Below are positions 44,715-54,114 of a stretch of DNA of 64,000 bases, piece by piece. Source of the stretch: Acidimicrobiales bacterium MED-G01. GTDB lineage: Bacteria; Actinomycetota; Acidimicrobiia; Acidimicrobiales; Poriferisodalaceae. The stretch's first letter is position 1, and each line of letters begins with the position of its first letter. The translations under genes were made by a program, and so were the position numbers. The notes beneath the pieces were generated by a model. The model saw only the letters and a list, made by a program, of their open reading frames with translations. It searched no databases and had not been told where the DNA came from. Where the stretch lies: NCBI GenBank assembly GCA_002457435.1, contig NTLA01000001.1, forward strand, positions 83,502 through 147,501, in the 5' to 3' direction.

Positions 44715-45692
44715 CTAGATGCTCACCGTCGTCCCGAATCCCTGACCTATCGCGTTATCCAAGGCAATTGAAGACGCAACAGCGTCTTGTGCTGCAATGC
44801 CGACCGACTTAAATACCGTGATTTCCTCGTCGTTGACGCGACCGGGATGAAGCCCCAAGATAATTTCGCCCAGCTCTGTGACTTGATCGTCATCGAGCAA
44901 TCCCTGGGCTCTTGCAGAGATGATTTCACCAGCCTCGGACCAGCACGCCTCGGATTGGTCAATGAAAATCGAAGCTGAGTTGAGAATGGAAGGTTCAATT
45001 TCGATCATCGAAGGTTGGAAAGATCCGATGCCAACGATGTGGGTTCCGACAGCCACCGAAGCTCGTGAAAACGTTGGAGTGGATGAAGTAGTAGCGGTCC
45101 ACACTATGTCGGCATTGCGCACCGCCTGATCAGGATCGTCGACGACATGAATTTCGGGACACCATTTGGTTTCAGACAAATCGTCCGCCAGCTTCTGCGC
45201 ATTGCCTGGAGTAGGGCTAAAAAGCCGAACAGAGTTGATGTCGCGAACTGCGCACGCAGCTTCGATGCCCGCTTTTGCCTGATTGCCGCTGCCGAGCATC
45301 GCCAGAGATGCACTGTCTTCTCTAGCTAACAAATCGACCGAGGCTCCGCCACCCGCCGCCGTTCGAATGGCGGTCAGTCGCGACCCGTCCATTAACGCCA
45401 CCGGAGACCCCGTTGATACGTCAAAAACCAAGACGACCGCCTGAATTATCGGTAGGCCGTAGTTCTCGTTATCGGGCAGAAAAGTTAATGATTTCACTGA
45501 CGCTGTCGACGAATCTTTGATGTGGGCCGGCATGAAAATTGCTAGATCAGAATCATTTCCTACCGGGATTACCGTTCTATTTGGCATGTCAGCAGTGCCG
45601 GAAGTGGAAGCCGCGAACGCTTGTTTCATTCCAGTAATAGCGTCCGCCATTGGTAGGCACTGGTCTATTTCGGATCCTGAGAGAATAAGCAT
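44715..45692 (-). CDS. Ornithine cyclodeaminase / mu-crystallin family protein
   Basis: A 325-residue NAD(P)-binding protein. The family converts ornithine to proline with ammonia release, or acts as alanine dehydrogenase or ketimine reductase. Features are the N-terminal QAVVLVFDVSTGSPVALMDGSRLTAIRTAA segment, the Rossmann motif LAMLGSGNQAKAGIEAA (about residues 128-144) and the ligand-binding region VAVGTHIVGIGSFQPSMIEI. Length is typical. It sits upstream of the EamA transporter on the same strand and is divergent from the branched-chain amino acid transporter with 207 bases between, so an amino acid substrate is plausible but the exact one cannot be stated. Confidence 0.88.
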   Translation of the reverse strand: MLILSGSEIDQCLPMADAITGMKQAFAASTSGTADMPNRTVIPVGNDSDLAIFMPAHIKDSSTASVKSLTFLPDNENYGLPIIQAVVLVFDVSTGSPVALMDGSRLTAIRTAAGGGASVDLLAREDSASLAMLGSGNQAKAGIEAACAVRDINSVRLFSPTPGNAQKLADDLSETKWCPEIHVVDDPDQAVRNADIVWTATTSSTPTFSRASVAVGTHIVGIGSFQPSMIEIEPSILNSASIFIDQSEACWSEAGEIISARAQGLLDDDQVTELGEIILGLHPGRVNDEEITVFKSVGIAAQDAVASSIALDNAIGQGFGTTVSI

Positions 45693-45899
45693 CTTTACGG
45701 CTCTAACGCTGAAATGAGAGCGGTCTCCTGCCGCAGGCTACTCATCCCTAACACTGGACATGGGGGATCTACCAGTAAGTGTGTCGCGAAGGTCCTGGTA
45801 TGGGCATAGACTTCGGGACGTTCAGGGTGTCGTGGTCAAAGAACTAGCTAATAGAACGACTTCGCACGCCAACTTGTTACACCCAGGGAGGGTGAATTC

Positions 45900-47210
45900 A
45901 TGAAGTTTAAGTTCATGCGACTGCTAGGCGTTTTGTTTGCCTTTGCACTAGTCGCTGCCGCTTGCGGCGGATCCGACGATGATTCCAGTAGTGAATCATC
46001 AAGTGGAAGCTCATCCGCTGTTGAGCACGACAGTCTCGGCGATGGTTCTCTAGGAACTGTAACCGTAGAAGCCGGAGAAGACATTCAGATTCGTTCGCTG
46101 AACGCAATCACGGGAGATGTCGCATTCCTCGGTATTCCCAACCAACGTGGTGTTGAGCAAGCCATTGCTGACTTTGGAGATATCCACGGGTTCAGTGTGA
46201 CTATCGGCACCGGTCTAGACGACTTGTGTTCAGCTGATGGTGGCCAAGCCGCTGCTCAAACAATCGTCGCCGATGATGATGTAGTGGGTGTAATTGGCAC
46301 GTCCTGCTCTGGTGCGGCTACAGCCGCATCTCCGCTAATCAGCGAAGCCGGAATGGTCATGATCAGCCCTTCGAATACTTCGCCAGCGCTGACTTCAGAC
46401 CTTGCGGGAACAGCAGGTGATAACTATCACGCGGGCTACTACCGTACTGCTCATAATGACCTCTTCCAGGGTGCTGCGATGGCCAAGTTCGTCTACGAAG
46501 AACTTGGAATTAGCGAAGCAGCAGCGATTCATGACGGAGATCCCTATACACAGGGTCTCGCTCAAGCGTTTGCGGATGCTTTTGAGAACCTTGGCGGTTC
46601 GGTAACTGGATTCACCGGTGTCAACAAAGAAGACACCGACATGGTGCCAGTACTGACTGAAGTCGCCGCAGGTTCACCTGGAGCTCTCTTCTTCCCAATC
46701 TTCCAGCCTGCAGGAGACTTTGTCGCCGACCAGGCTCCTGGAGTTTCTGGTCTTGAAGGAGTCGTGCTACTTGGTGCCGATGGTCTGCAAGTTCAGACCT
46801 TCATGGAGCTACCTCAAGCCAACGGAATGTACCTGTCTGGTCCAGACCTTCGGTACGGAAGCAACACCAACCAAAGTACCGGTGCTACCGCTGACAAATT
46901 CCTGGCTGACTACGAGTCCAACAACGGAAATGCCCCAGAGGCACCCTTCTGGGCTCACTCCTACGATGCCACCACAATTCTGTTGGAGGCCATCAAGGCA
47001 GCTTCACATTCTCATGACGGTAATCTCGAAATCGATCGAGCCGGTGTGCGTGAGTATCTTGACAATCTTTCAGGATACGAAGGCATCATCGGAACCTTGT
47101 CATGTGATGACTTTGGGGACTGTGGCGCACAGCGAATCACTGTTGTGCAAAACAACTCGGCGGACTTTGGCGCCTCGATTGAGAACGTAGTCTTCTCTTT
47201 CGCTCCTTGA
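45900..47210 (+). CDS. Branched-chain amino acid type ABC transporter substrate-binding lipoprotein
   Basis: A 436-residue periplasmic-type binding lipoprotein. The signal peptide has a basic start and hydrophobic run, with lipobox V-A-A-A-C-G-G (residues about 18-24), followed by a Ser/Asp-rich linker (about 25-50). The mature part is a type I periplasmic-binding fold (LivJ/LivK-like), with IRSLNAITGDVAFLGIPNQRGV and GTSCSGAATAASPLISEAGMVMISPSNTSPAL. It has a strong GGGAGGGTG ribosome binding site. It is followed by two hairpins and the permease genes, so it should be the most abundant part of the system. It could bind an amide, amino acid or other small organic compound. Confidence 0.94.
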   Translation: MKFKFMRLLGVLFAFALVAAACGGSDDDSSSESSSGSSSAVEHDSLGDGSLGTVTVEAGEDIQIRSLNAITGDVAFLGIPNQRGVEQAIADFGDIHGFSVTIGTGLDDLCSADGGQAAAQTIVADDDVVGVIGTSCSGAATAASPLISEAGMVMISPSNTSPALTSDLAGTAGDNYHAGYYRTAHNDLFQGAAMAKFVYEELGISEAAAIHDGDPYTQGLAQAFADAFENLGGSVTGFTGVNKEDTDMVPVLTEVAAGSPGALFFPIFQPAGDFVADQAPGVSGLEGVVLLGADGLQVQTFMELPQANGMYLSGPDLRYGSNTNQSTGATADKFLADYESNNGNAPEAPFWAHSYDATTILLEAIKAASHSHDGNLEIDRAGVREYLDNLSGYEGIIGTLSCDDFGDCGAQRITVVQNNSADFGASIENVVFSFAP

Positions 47211-47239
47211 TAAATAAGCCCGAATAAAGGGCACGACTG

Positions 47240-47315
47240 ACTGACCCACATGGGCGTCAGTAGTTTCTGACTCAACATCGGCCCCGCCCCGGATTTATAG
47301 CCGGGGCGGGGCCGA
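47240..47315. terminator. Tandem hairpins between binding protein and permease genes
   Basis: The first hairpin (47240-47261) pairs ACTGA-CCCA with TGGG-TCAGT with a two-base bulge. The second is a perfect 15-bp GC-rich stem, TCGGCCCCGCCCCGG (47278-47292) with its complement (47301-47315), with an 8-base loop. No T-run follows. They likely act as partial terminators or 3' stabilisers, giving excess binding protein over permease. Confidence 0.65.
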
Positions 47316-47378
47316 GTGTTGGTTCTGCACCTTGGTGGATTGAGATGCAAGTCAACTACCGTGATTCTTGGGACAGCC

Positions 47379-48506
47379 GTGGCAACTAGGCGTGACGCGA
47401 AACCTACTTCTCGGGTGCTTTGGGTTGACCGTTTTCTCACCGTCATCCGAATTGCTTTCGTTGTAGTCATAGCGTTCGGCTTGCTGGCGTTCATCGCACA
47501 GCAGATTGACCCACAAAACCCGCTTGCGCGGTGGCTGAACCCAGACGCTACCGGTCTCACTGCACCGCAATTCAAAGGGTTGTTAGTTACCGGACTAGCC
47601 CAGGGCGCCATGTACGGCTTGATTGCTCTTGGGTACTCAATGGTTTACGGCGTTCTCGGCTTTATTAACTTCGCGCACGGAGAAGTGTTCATGGTCGGCG
47701 CTATGTCGGGCATGATCACTTCAAACAAACTTGCCGACGCAGGGCTTTGGGAAGATGCGTTTCTGTTTTGCCTGGCCTTTGTCGTTATTACTTCGATTCT
47801 TATTTCCACTGCCGTAGCGGTGATCATGGAGCGAATTGCATACCGGCCGCTGCGCGGAGCCCCACGACTCATCCCCCTCATCACCTCCATCGGCGTGTCG
47901 TTTTTCCTTCAAAACGTCTCGGTTGTTCTTCTAGGACCAGGGGCCAAGTCGTATCCCTCACTGCCTACTTGGCTGTCGCAGAAGCGGTCATTACTTGGAT
48001 TTGAAATTGAAGGTACGAAGCTAGTGGTTCTATTAACCGCGGCGGTTTCGATGGCGGGTCTCTGGTTTTTGGTGGAACGTACAAAAACAGGTAAGGCAAT
48101 GAGGGCGGTAGCAGAAGACAAAGAGATTGCCGCTCTGATGGGAATTGACGTAAATCGAACGATCGTCACAACCTTCGCCGTGGGTGGTGCCATGGCTGGA
48201 GTCGCAGGAATTCTTTGGGGCATCCTCTTTCGAAGTGTCATCCACACAACCGGTTTTCTACCCGGTATTAAAGCTTTTAGCGCTGCTGTAGTTGGTGGCA
48301 TAGGCAACCTAGGTGGGGCCATGGCAGGCGGTCTTTCATTAGGTGCTGCAGAGGCGACAGCACCCTTGGTGTTGCTTGAACCTCTCGGGGTTGACGGCGT
48401 TTCGCAATTACGTGATGCAGTCGCGTTTGCCGTTTTGATTTTCGTACTTCTTGTCCGACCCAGTGGACTATTTGGCGAGCGACTGTCTGAGGACGATCGA
48501 GCATGA
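47379..48506 (+). CDS. livH: Branched-chain amino acid ABC transporter permease LivH-type
   Basis: A 375-residue membrane permease with about eight helices. The LivH signature appears as GLAQGAMYGLIALGYSMVYGVLGFINFAHGEVFMVGA (about residues 70-106), followed by SVSAVIMERIAYRPLRGAP and the EAA-like loop DKEIAALMGIDVNRTIVTTFAVGGAMAGVAG. Its start is uncertain: the frame is open from 47316, straight after the hairpin; I chose GTG 47379, giving a basic N-terminus before the first helix. It overlaps livM by 4 bases. Confidence 0.93.
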   Translation: MATRRDAKPTSRVLWVDRFLTVIRIAFVVVIAFGLLAFIAQQIDPQNPLARWLNPDATGLTAPQFKGLLVTGLAQGAMYGLIALGYSMVYGVLGFINFAHGEVFMVGAMSGMITSNKLADAGLWEDAFLFCLAFVVITSILISTAVAVIMERIAYRPLRGAPRLIPLITSIGVSFFLQNVSVVLLGPGAKSYPSLPTWLSQKRSLLGFEIEGTKLVVLLTAAVSMAGLWFLVERTKTGKAMRAVAEDKEIAALMGIDVNRTIVTTFAVGGAMAGVAGILWGILFRSVIHTTGFLPGIKAFSAAVVGGIGNLGGAMAGGLSLGAAEATAPLVLLEPLGVDGVSQLRDAVAFAVLIFVLLVRPSGLFGERLSEDDRA

Positions 48507-50290
48507 CAGCTACCTCCGCAAACCCCTCGATGGTTGAAACGCCAGGTGTTGCCTGGCGCAAACAAATCCGCTTTGCTCTAATCGGCGCACTTTCCTCAGT
48601 TTTTATTGCTTTGGCGGGAATGCCCGTTGGTCTTGACGGAAGAAGCATCATCCAACCCGTTTTAAGCATGGGTTTTCTCTCTTTGCTTTGGGTTCCTTTC
48701 GTCATGGCAACCCTTGCTGGTAGCGAAGTGGTGCTCGAGGGCATGACAGCAAGAACAAGAGATTCGAGGGATTTACTAGCCGGTGGAATTATTGGACTAG
48801 GGAGCGCTGGTGGTCTGGTCTTATTGATGGTTCTGATTCAGAATTTCAATCTGCGTGACCCTCTGGTCAACTGGAGTCCACAACTCCTCAACCTTTTGTC
48901 ATTTAACCGTTCCCTTGGTGTTGGTGCGCTGCTCTGGCTTCTGCTCGGATTGATATTGGGCGTTTTGGGTGCGGCGATGCATGTGTTACCAAAAAAACTC
49001 TGCTCCCGAATTCGTACCGTGGTCTTATCCGTGTTAGCCGTGTCCGTTCTGGAGACGTTTCTGACCGATTTACTGGAAGGCTTCGGGCTAGAAGCCCTCA
49101 CTGATTTTGTTTACTACAAACGCGGAGGGCTAGAAGTCGGGGGAGCGCTGCTCGTGGCGGCTTTGGCCTTGATTATTCCTTTGCTTGTCGGGACAAGGAT
49201 TAAGGACGTCAAGGAGCAGGTCGTAGGCCTGCCAGCTGAGGAACGTAAGCGAGTCAACCTAATCCTGCTCGCGGTGAGCGCGGCATTGCTTCTAGTTCTG
49301 CCTTTCTTCCTCGGGAAGATCGCCAACGAGCTACTAGCTAATGTCGGGCTGTTTGTCCTGCTGGCTTTGGGTCTCAACGTAGTTGTGGGCTTGGCAGGAA
49401 TCCTTGACCTCGGCTACGTCGCATTCTTCGCTGTTGGTGGCTACACGACAGCAGTGCTGACCTCACCAAATTCACCCGGGTTCTCGCCCGAATTGCCGTG
49501 GCCCATAGCTCTGATAGTGGTTGTCGTCATTACAGGCATAGTTGGTTTGTTTATTGGCGCTCCGGTGATCCGCATGAGAGGCGACTATTTGGCCATTGTC
49601 ACCCTTGGGTTCGGCGAAATCATTCGTCTCCTATTCCTGAGTGACTGGTTATCTGGATGGTTTGGTGGCGCTCAAGGTATAACCAACATTCCGGGAGTTG
49701 AAGTTGGGATAGGAACTGTAAAAGGCACTGATCCAAGGTCGGTCTTTTTGCTGGTCTTGGTTTTTTGTGCCATTGCGATATATGTCTCCTGGCGTCTTGA
49801 GAACTCGAGGCTTGGACGTGCATGGATGGCAATTCGAGAAGATGAAGATGTGGCAGAAGCCATGGGAGTCAACACCACGAACACCAAATTGATGGCATTC
49901 GTCGTCGGCGCGGTACTCGCCAGTTTCTCTGGAGCGATCTTCTCCGCGAAGGTCGGATCGATTTTCCCGACCAGTTTCCTCATGTTGGTATCCATCATCA
50001 TTTTGGTCGTCGTCATAGTTGGAGGAATGGGAAATATTGCGGGAGTAATAGTCGGAGCACTCGTGCTAATTGGCGTGCTCGGTGGCCCCAAACAACCGGG
50101 TCTGCTTCAAGAATTTAGCCAGTTCAAACTTTTGATATACGGGGCCTTGCTTGTATGGATGATGCTTAAACGCCCTGAAGGTCTGGTCCCGAACGTTCGT
50201 CGGACACGAGAACTTCATCAAGAAGAATTCCTTCAAGATGCATGGCTGAAAGGTGAAATAGATACTGACGATCAAGAGGACCTCCAGTGA
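48503..50290 (+). CDS. livM: Branched-chain amino acid ABC transporter permease LivM-type, with extra N-terminal membrane domain
   Basis: A 595-residue permease, about 250 residues longer than typical LivM. The C-terminal part (from about residue 270) is the normal LivM domain: LGLNVVVGLAGILDLGYVAFFAVGGYTTAVL, then GAPVIRMRGDYLAIVTLGFGEIIRLL and the cytoplasmic EDEDVAEAMGVNTTNTKLMAFVVGA. The N-terminal extension carries about six further hydrophobic segments of no recognised domain. Similar long LivM versions occur in some bacteria (from memory). It overlaps both livH and livG by 4 bases (ATGA-type junctions), so translation is coupled. Start ATG at 48503. Confidence 0.93.
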   Translation: MTATSANPSMVETPGVAWRKQIRFALIGALSSVFIALAGMPVGLDGRSIIQPVLSMGFLSLLWVPFVMATLAGSEVVLEGMTARTRDSRDLLAGGIIGLGSAGGLVLLMVLIQNFNLRDPLVNWSPQLLNLLSFNRSLGVGALLWLLLGLILGVLGAAMHVLPKKLCSRIRTVVLSVLAVSVLETFLTDLLEGFGLEALTDFVYYKRGGLEVGGALLVAALALIIPLLVGTRIKDVKEQVVGLPAEERKRVNLILLAVSAALLLVLPFFLGKIANELLANVGLFVLLALGLNVVVGLAGILDLGYVAFFAVGGYTTAVLTSPNSPGFSPELPWPIALIVVVVITGIVGLFIGAPVIRMRGDYLAIVTLGFGEIIRLLFLSDWLSGWFGGAQGITNIPGVEVGIGTVKGTDPRSVFLLVLVFCAIAIYVSWRLENSRLGRAWMAIREDEDVAEAMGVNTTNTKLMAFVVGAVLASFSGAIFSAKVGSIFPTSFLMLVSIIILVVVIVGGMGNIAGVIVGALVLIGVLGGPKQPGLLQEFSQFKLLIYGALLVWMMLKRPEGLVPNVRRTRELHQEEFLQDAWLKGEIDTDDQEDLQ

Positions 50291-51093
50291 GCATGCTCCA
50301 AATCACTGACTTGAGTGTGACCTTCGGCGGCCTTCACGCATTAAAAAACTTGCAGTTCAAAGTGGATGAAGGCGAAATTGTAAGTGTCATCGGCCCTAAC
50401 GGTGCCGGGAAGACCACCTTCTTTAACATGATTAGTGGCATGGTTACCCCGACGGCCGGCGACATCGTCTTCGAAGGCGAGTCTTTGCTGGGATTAGACC
50501 CAAGCCAGGTAACGGAACGAGGGATAGCTCGAACTTTCCAAAATGTGAGACTGTTCGCGAACATGACAATCCTCGAAAATGTCATGGTCGCGCAACACTG
50601 TCGAACGGACCAGAGAGTCTTCGGTGCTCTTTTCCAAACCCGGGCCTTCAAATCTGAAGAAGACGCGATTCGAAACTACGGCGAAGAAGTTCTTTCGTTT
50701 TTTGGCTCGCGTCTCGTTGGTTACCGGCTGGACCAACCGGCGTCGGTACTGTCATACGCCAATAGGAGACGTCTCGAGATCGCCCGAGCAATGGCGACTC
50801 GTCCAAGGTTGTTACTACTAGATGAACCTGTAGCCGGAATGAATCCGCGCGAATCAGCTGAATTGACTGAACTGATAGGACGCCTTCGAAGCGAGTGGGG
50901 TTTCACCATTGTGATGATCGAACACGACATGAGCGTGGTTCGTGACGTGTCCGACCGCGTCGTCGTCCTAGACCATGGCGAAACTATCGCTCAGGGGCCC
51001 TACAGCCATGTAGCTAACGACCCAAAGGTAATCGAAGCCTATTTAGGGAGACCAGTCGGATCAGAACAAACTGATGAGGAGGTACGGCCATGA
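50287..51093 (+). CDS. livG: Branched-chain amino acid ABC transporter ATPase LivG-type
   Basis: A 268-residue ATPase. Walker A is GPNGAGKTT (about 37-45), the Q-loop is GIARTFQNVRLFANMTILENVMV, the signature reads SVLSYANRRRLEIARAM, Walker B is LLLLDEPVAGMNP and the H-loop is MIEHDMSVV. The signature LSYAN lacks the second Gly of LSGGQ; variants of this kind are frequent in LivG. It overlaps livF by 4 bases at the end and livM by 4 at the beginning. It forms the cytoplasmic heterodimer with LivF. Confidence 0.95.
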   Translation: MSMLQITDLSVTFGGLHALKNLQFKVDEGEIVSVIGPNGAGKTTFFNMISGMVTPTAGDIVFEGESLLGLDPSQVTERGIARTFQNVRLFANMTILENVMVAQHCRTDQRVFGALFQTRAFKSEEDAIRNYGEEVLSFFGSRLVGYRLDQPASVLSYANRRRLEIARAMATRPRLLLLDEPVAGMNPRESAELTELIGRLRSEWGFTIVMIEHDMSVVRDVSDRVVVLDHGETIAQGPYSHVANDPKVIEAYLGRPVGSEQTDEEVRP

Positions 51094-51821
51094 ATGAGCC
51101 GGCTGTGCCTTTGCTCGAGTTTCGCGGTGTAAACACCCACTATGGAGCGGTCCACATCTTGAAAGATGTTGACTTAGAAATATTCCCGGGAGAGCTTGTA
51201 TGTCTGCTCGGAGGCAACGCAAGTGGGAAAAGTACAACCCTGAAAACACTTCTGGGCATGGTCACTCCAACGACAGGAGAAGTGGTTCTTGATGGAGAGG
51301 TGGTAACTCACCAATCAACGAGTTACCGCGTGGAACGAGGCGTAACGATGGTCCCTGAAAATCGGCGGCTCTTCAAGCGCCTGTCGGTTCGGGAAAACCT
51401 TGAACTTGGTGCGTATCTTCGAACAGACCGCGACGGGATTACCAATGACTTGGAACGCATCTTTGAGCTGTTTCCCCGGGTGAAGGAGCGCATTAATCAA
51501 AAGTCAGGCACTTTGTCTGGCGGTGAACAGCAAATGGTTGCAATGGGGCGCGCGTTGATGTCAAACCCTCGGGTGCTCCTTATGGATGAACCATCGATGG
51601 GGTTGGCTCCCGCCTTAGTGCAAGCAAACTTTGAGTTGATTCAACAGATTCATGAAGAAGGTGTCGCGATCTTCGTGGTGGAACAAAATGCCAACATGGC
51701 GCTCTCCATTGCTGACCGTGGTTGGGTATTGCAGACCGGCAGGGTCGTACTTGATGACTCAGCGGAAGCTCTACTCGCTAATCCAGATTTGAGGGCGAGC
51801 TATCTCGGCGAAGCCGGGTAA
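51090..51821 (+). CDS. livF: Branched-chain amino acid ABC transporter ATPase LivF-type
   Basis: A 243-residue ATPase. Walker A is GGNASGKST (about residues 36-44), the Q-loop region is VERGVTMVPENRRLFKRLSVRENLELGAY, the signature GTLSGGEQQMVAMGRAL is canonical and Walker B is LLMDEPSMGLAP. Start ATG 51090 overlaps livG. It is the last gene of the transporter operon. It is convergent with the P450 gene, 11 bases away. The set binding protein, two permeases and two ATPases is complete. Confidence 0.96.
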   Translation: MNEPAVPLLEFRGVNTHYGAVHILKDVDLEIFPGELVCLLGGNASGKSTTLKTLLGMVTPTTGEVVLDGEVVTHQSTSYRVERGVTMVPENRRLFKRLSVRENLELGAYLRTDRDGITNDLERIFELFPRVKERINQKSGTLSGGEQQMVAMGRALMSNPRVLLMDEPSMGLAPALVQANFELIQQIHEEGVAIFVVEQNANMALSIADRGWVLQTGRVVLDDSAEALLANPDLRASYLGEAG

Positions 51822-51832
51822 GGCTAATTCTT

Positions 51833-53104
51833 TCAGACGCTGACAGGGGTGAACGAGACCGGCAGCGTTTTAGCCGAGTTAAGAAAGTTTGAGTGAGTCC
51901 TTTTTGCAGGTCCAGCTACCTCAATATCTGGAAGACGCTTCAGCAACGCTGTCAACATCACATGCATTTGAAGTCTCCCTAGTCTCGCTCCGAGACAAAA
52001 ATGTGGACCGACACCGAAAGCAACGTGGTTGTTTGGTGTCCTCGCTAGGTCAAAGTCATTTGGGTTTTCGAAGACTTCTGTGTCTCGGTTTGCCGCGGGA
52101 TACCACAGGAGCAATTTGTCGCCTTCTTTGATGGACGCTTCACCGAGGGTCACATCTTTGGTTGCGGTCCTGCGAAAGTGCAAAACAGGGTTGGTGTAAC
52201 GGAGGGTTTCTTCGATGAAGCCTGGCAAATATTGATCAATATCGTCAGAAAGAAGCGCCCGTTGATCGGGAAATTTGGAAAGTACTTCCATCGCACCAGT
52301 GAGGGATGAACGGGTGGTCTCATTTCCTGCAACTAACAACAAAAACCACAGAAGAATTAGGCGTTCATCGTCGAGGTTCTTTCCGTCGATTTGTGTCGAC
52401 ACGAAATAAGAGACCATGTCTTCGCCGGGTTGTTTTCGTTTACTTGCAATAACTTCGCGCCCATAGGTGAAGAGCTCATCCTTGGCAGCTAGAAAGTCCT
52501 GGACCGAGCCTCCGAAATCGGGGTCGTGGTTTCCGATGATGCGGTTGGACCAATCAAAAAAGAGTTGTGTATCTGACGACCCAACCCCCATGATGTGAGC
52601 GAGCACCCGCAAGGGAAGCTGGGCGGCGACTTCGGAAACAAAGTCAATATCACCCCTGTCTGCAACGTCATCCAGAATTTCAGAAGCAAAGCGACCGATG
52701 TTCGCCTCAAGGTTTTGAACCCATGCGGGACCAAAAGGTTTTCGGACTGAATGACGCAGGAGGGTGTGCTCTGGCGGGTCCATACCCATCATGTTGAGCC
52801 GAGTTTCCTCGAGGACTGCTCCACTTAGATCGGCACCAGTAAACCCTCCCAACCACGATGAGAATGTGTCCGGATCCTTTGAAACAGTTTGAACGTCATG
52901 ATGGCGAGTTATGCACCAAAACCCTGAACCCTCTTTGCCGCCTTCTCGACGCGGGCGTTCGGGATGAAAAGCCACCGGGGCGTTCTTCCTGAGAGCAGCA
53001 AAGGCTTCATACGGAGGCCCATCGGCAAAGTTCGCGGGGTCATGGAGATCAACCGATGTGTAGTCCGGCGCCCACGGTGAACGAGCTGATGACAATGTTG
53101 GCAT
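51833..53104 (-). CDS. Cytochrome P450
   Basis: A 423-residue P450. The I-helix motif is LLVAGNETTRSSLTGAME, the K-helix E-x-x-R is in EETLRYTNPVLHFRRTA, and the heme loop is FGVGPHFCLGARLGR with Cys at about residue 370. It is similar to the P450 at 17748 in length and motif order but distinct in sequence, so not a recent duplicate. It follows the LLM gene at 53145 in the same direction after 40 bases, so they may share a transcript. Substrate unknown; related actinobacterial P450s act on sterols, terpenes and xenobiotics. Confidence 0.95.
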   Translation of the reverse strand: MPTLSSARSPWAPDYTSVDLHDPANFADGPPYEAFAALRKNAPVAFHPERPRREGGKEGSGFWCITRHHDVQTVSKDPDTFSSWLGGFTGADLSGAVLEETRLNMMGMDPPEHTLLRHSVRKPFGPAWVQNLEANIGRFASEILDDVADRGDIDFVSEVAAQLPLRVLAHIMGVGSSDTQLFFDWSNRIIGNHDPDFGGSVQDFLAAKDELFTYGREVIASKRKQPGEDMVSYFVSTQIDGKNLDDERLILLWFLLLVAGNETTRSSLTGAMEVLSKFPDQRALLSDDIDQYLPGFIEETLRYTNPVLHFRRTATKDVTLGEASIKEGDKLLLWYPAANRDTEVFENPNDFDLARTPNNHVAFGVGPHFCLGARLGRLQMHVMLTALLKRLPDIEVAGPAKRTHSNFLNSAKTLPVSFTPVSV

Positions 53105-53144
53105 TTGGTTGAATCTCCGAAGTGGTGAAGGCTCACCAAAAATG

Positions 53145-54041
53145 TTAGGTCTGGATAGGTAGCACCGCTTCTGCTACCCCTTCGAGTTCGGCGAACCAAT
53201 CATCAGGTTCACCGACCAGTATTGGAACGAACTTTGAGGCTCCGACCTCTATAAATCGCTCTAATTGTTCTCTCAAACCGTCATGACCGATGGGGATTAT
53301 TTCTTCGGGATCAACACCTGGTGCACGTCGATCAAGGATTGTTTTGTAGCTAGCTGGTAAATCGCCGTGGCTGTATGGAACGAGTACTCCAAAGTGTTCG
53401 GGATCCATAAACCTCTCATGCTCGTCAGCTGCCTCATTCACCAGTGTCCACCCCTTGGCCGCCATGTCCGGAGTGCAAAAAGATGGAAGCCATCCATCAC
53501 CGAATCGACCGCATCTGCGGAGCTCGACATCAGCGGCTCCTCCGAGCCAAATATCCATGGGCTCTTGAGTGGGCTTAGGGAGTAGCTCAACATCGTCATA
53601 GTGGTAGAACTCTCCATGGTGGGTTACCGGTCCGTCTTCCCACATTTGTTTCAACAGAGGTAGTGCCTCATTGAACATTTTCGCTCGCTGTTTTCGTTGC
53701 ACGCCAAACGCAGATTGTTCGTGAACGTCGGCTACACCTAATCCGAAGGCTGGAAGAAGGCGACCGTTGGAGAGTCTGTCCAAACTAGACAGCTCTTTTG
53801 CGAGAACGGCTAAGTTACGGCCTGGTAGCACCATGACCGAGAAACCAAATTTCATCTTCTTAGTCCTGCCAGCTGCATAGGCCAACCCAACGAGGGGGTC
53901 GGGGCACTCACCCCCAAGACGCTCACTAAGCCACAGCGAATCGAAGCCGAGTGTTTCAAGGGAATCGACGAACGGATCGAAGGTTGAACGGTCATTAGTA
54001 AAGCTGCGAGTTCCTAGGCCAAAGCCCACACGAATCTTCAT
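53145..54041 (-). CDS. LLM-class F420-dependent oxidoreductase
   Basis: A 298-residue LLM enzyme. Matching segments: RVGFGLGTRSFTN, LGFDSLWLSERLGGECPDPLVGLAYAAGRT, KFGFSVMVLPGRNLAVLAKELSSLDRLSNGRLLPAFGLGVAD and MDIWLGGAADVELRRCGRFGDGWLPSFC. The last resembles the F420-dependent TIGR03854-type group. It lies upstream of the P450 on the same strand and is divergent from an SDR, forming a small oxidation cluster. Start ATG at 54041. Cofactor use is inferred from the family. Confidence 0.92.
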   Translation of the reverse strand: MKIRVGFGLGTRSFTNDRSTFDPFVDSLETLGFDSLWLSERLGGECPDPLVGLAYAAGRTKKMKFGFSVMVLPGRNLAVLAKELSSLDRLSNGRLLPAFGLGVADVHEQSAFGVQRKQRAKMFNEALPLLKQMWEDGPVTHHGEFYHYDDVELLPKPTQEPMDIWLGGAADVELRRCGRFGDGWLPSFCTPDMAAKGWTLVNEAADEHERFMDPEHFGVLVPYSHGDLPASYKTILDRRAPGVDPEEIIPIGHDGLREQLERFIEVGASKFVPILVGEPDDWFAELEGVAEAVLPIQT

Positions 54042-54114
54042 GCCATGACCATAGGACAGCTAGCGAAGCGGCGCCTTGTGTACTTAGCGCAATGTTTGCC
54101 TAGTGTCTTCATGT

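Noticed and set aside
50740..50790. Variant LSYAN signature in LivG as a defect
   Set aside because: Such variants are common in LivG, and the remaining motifs are normal.
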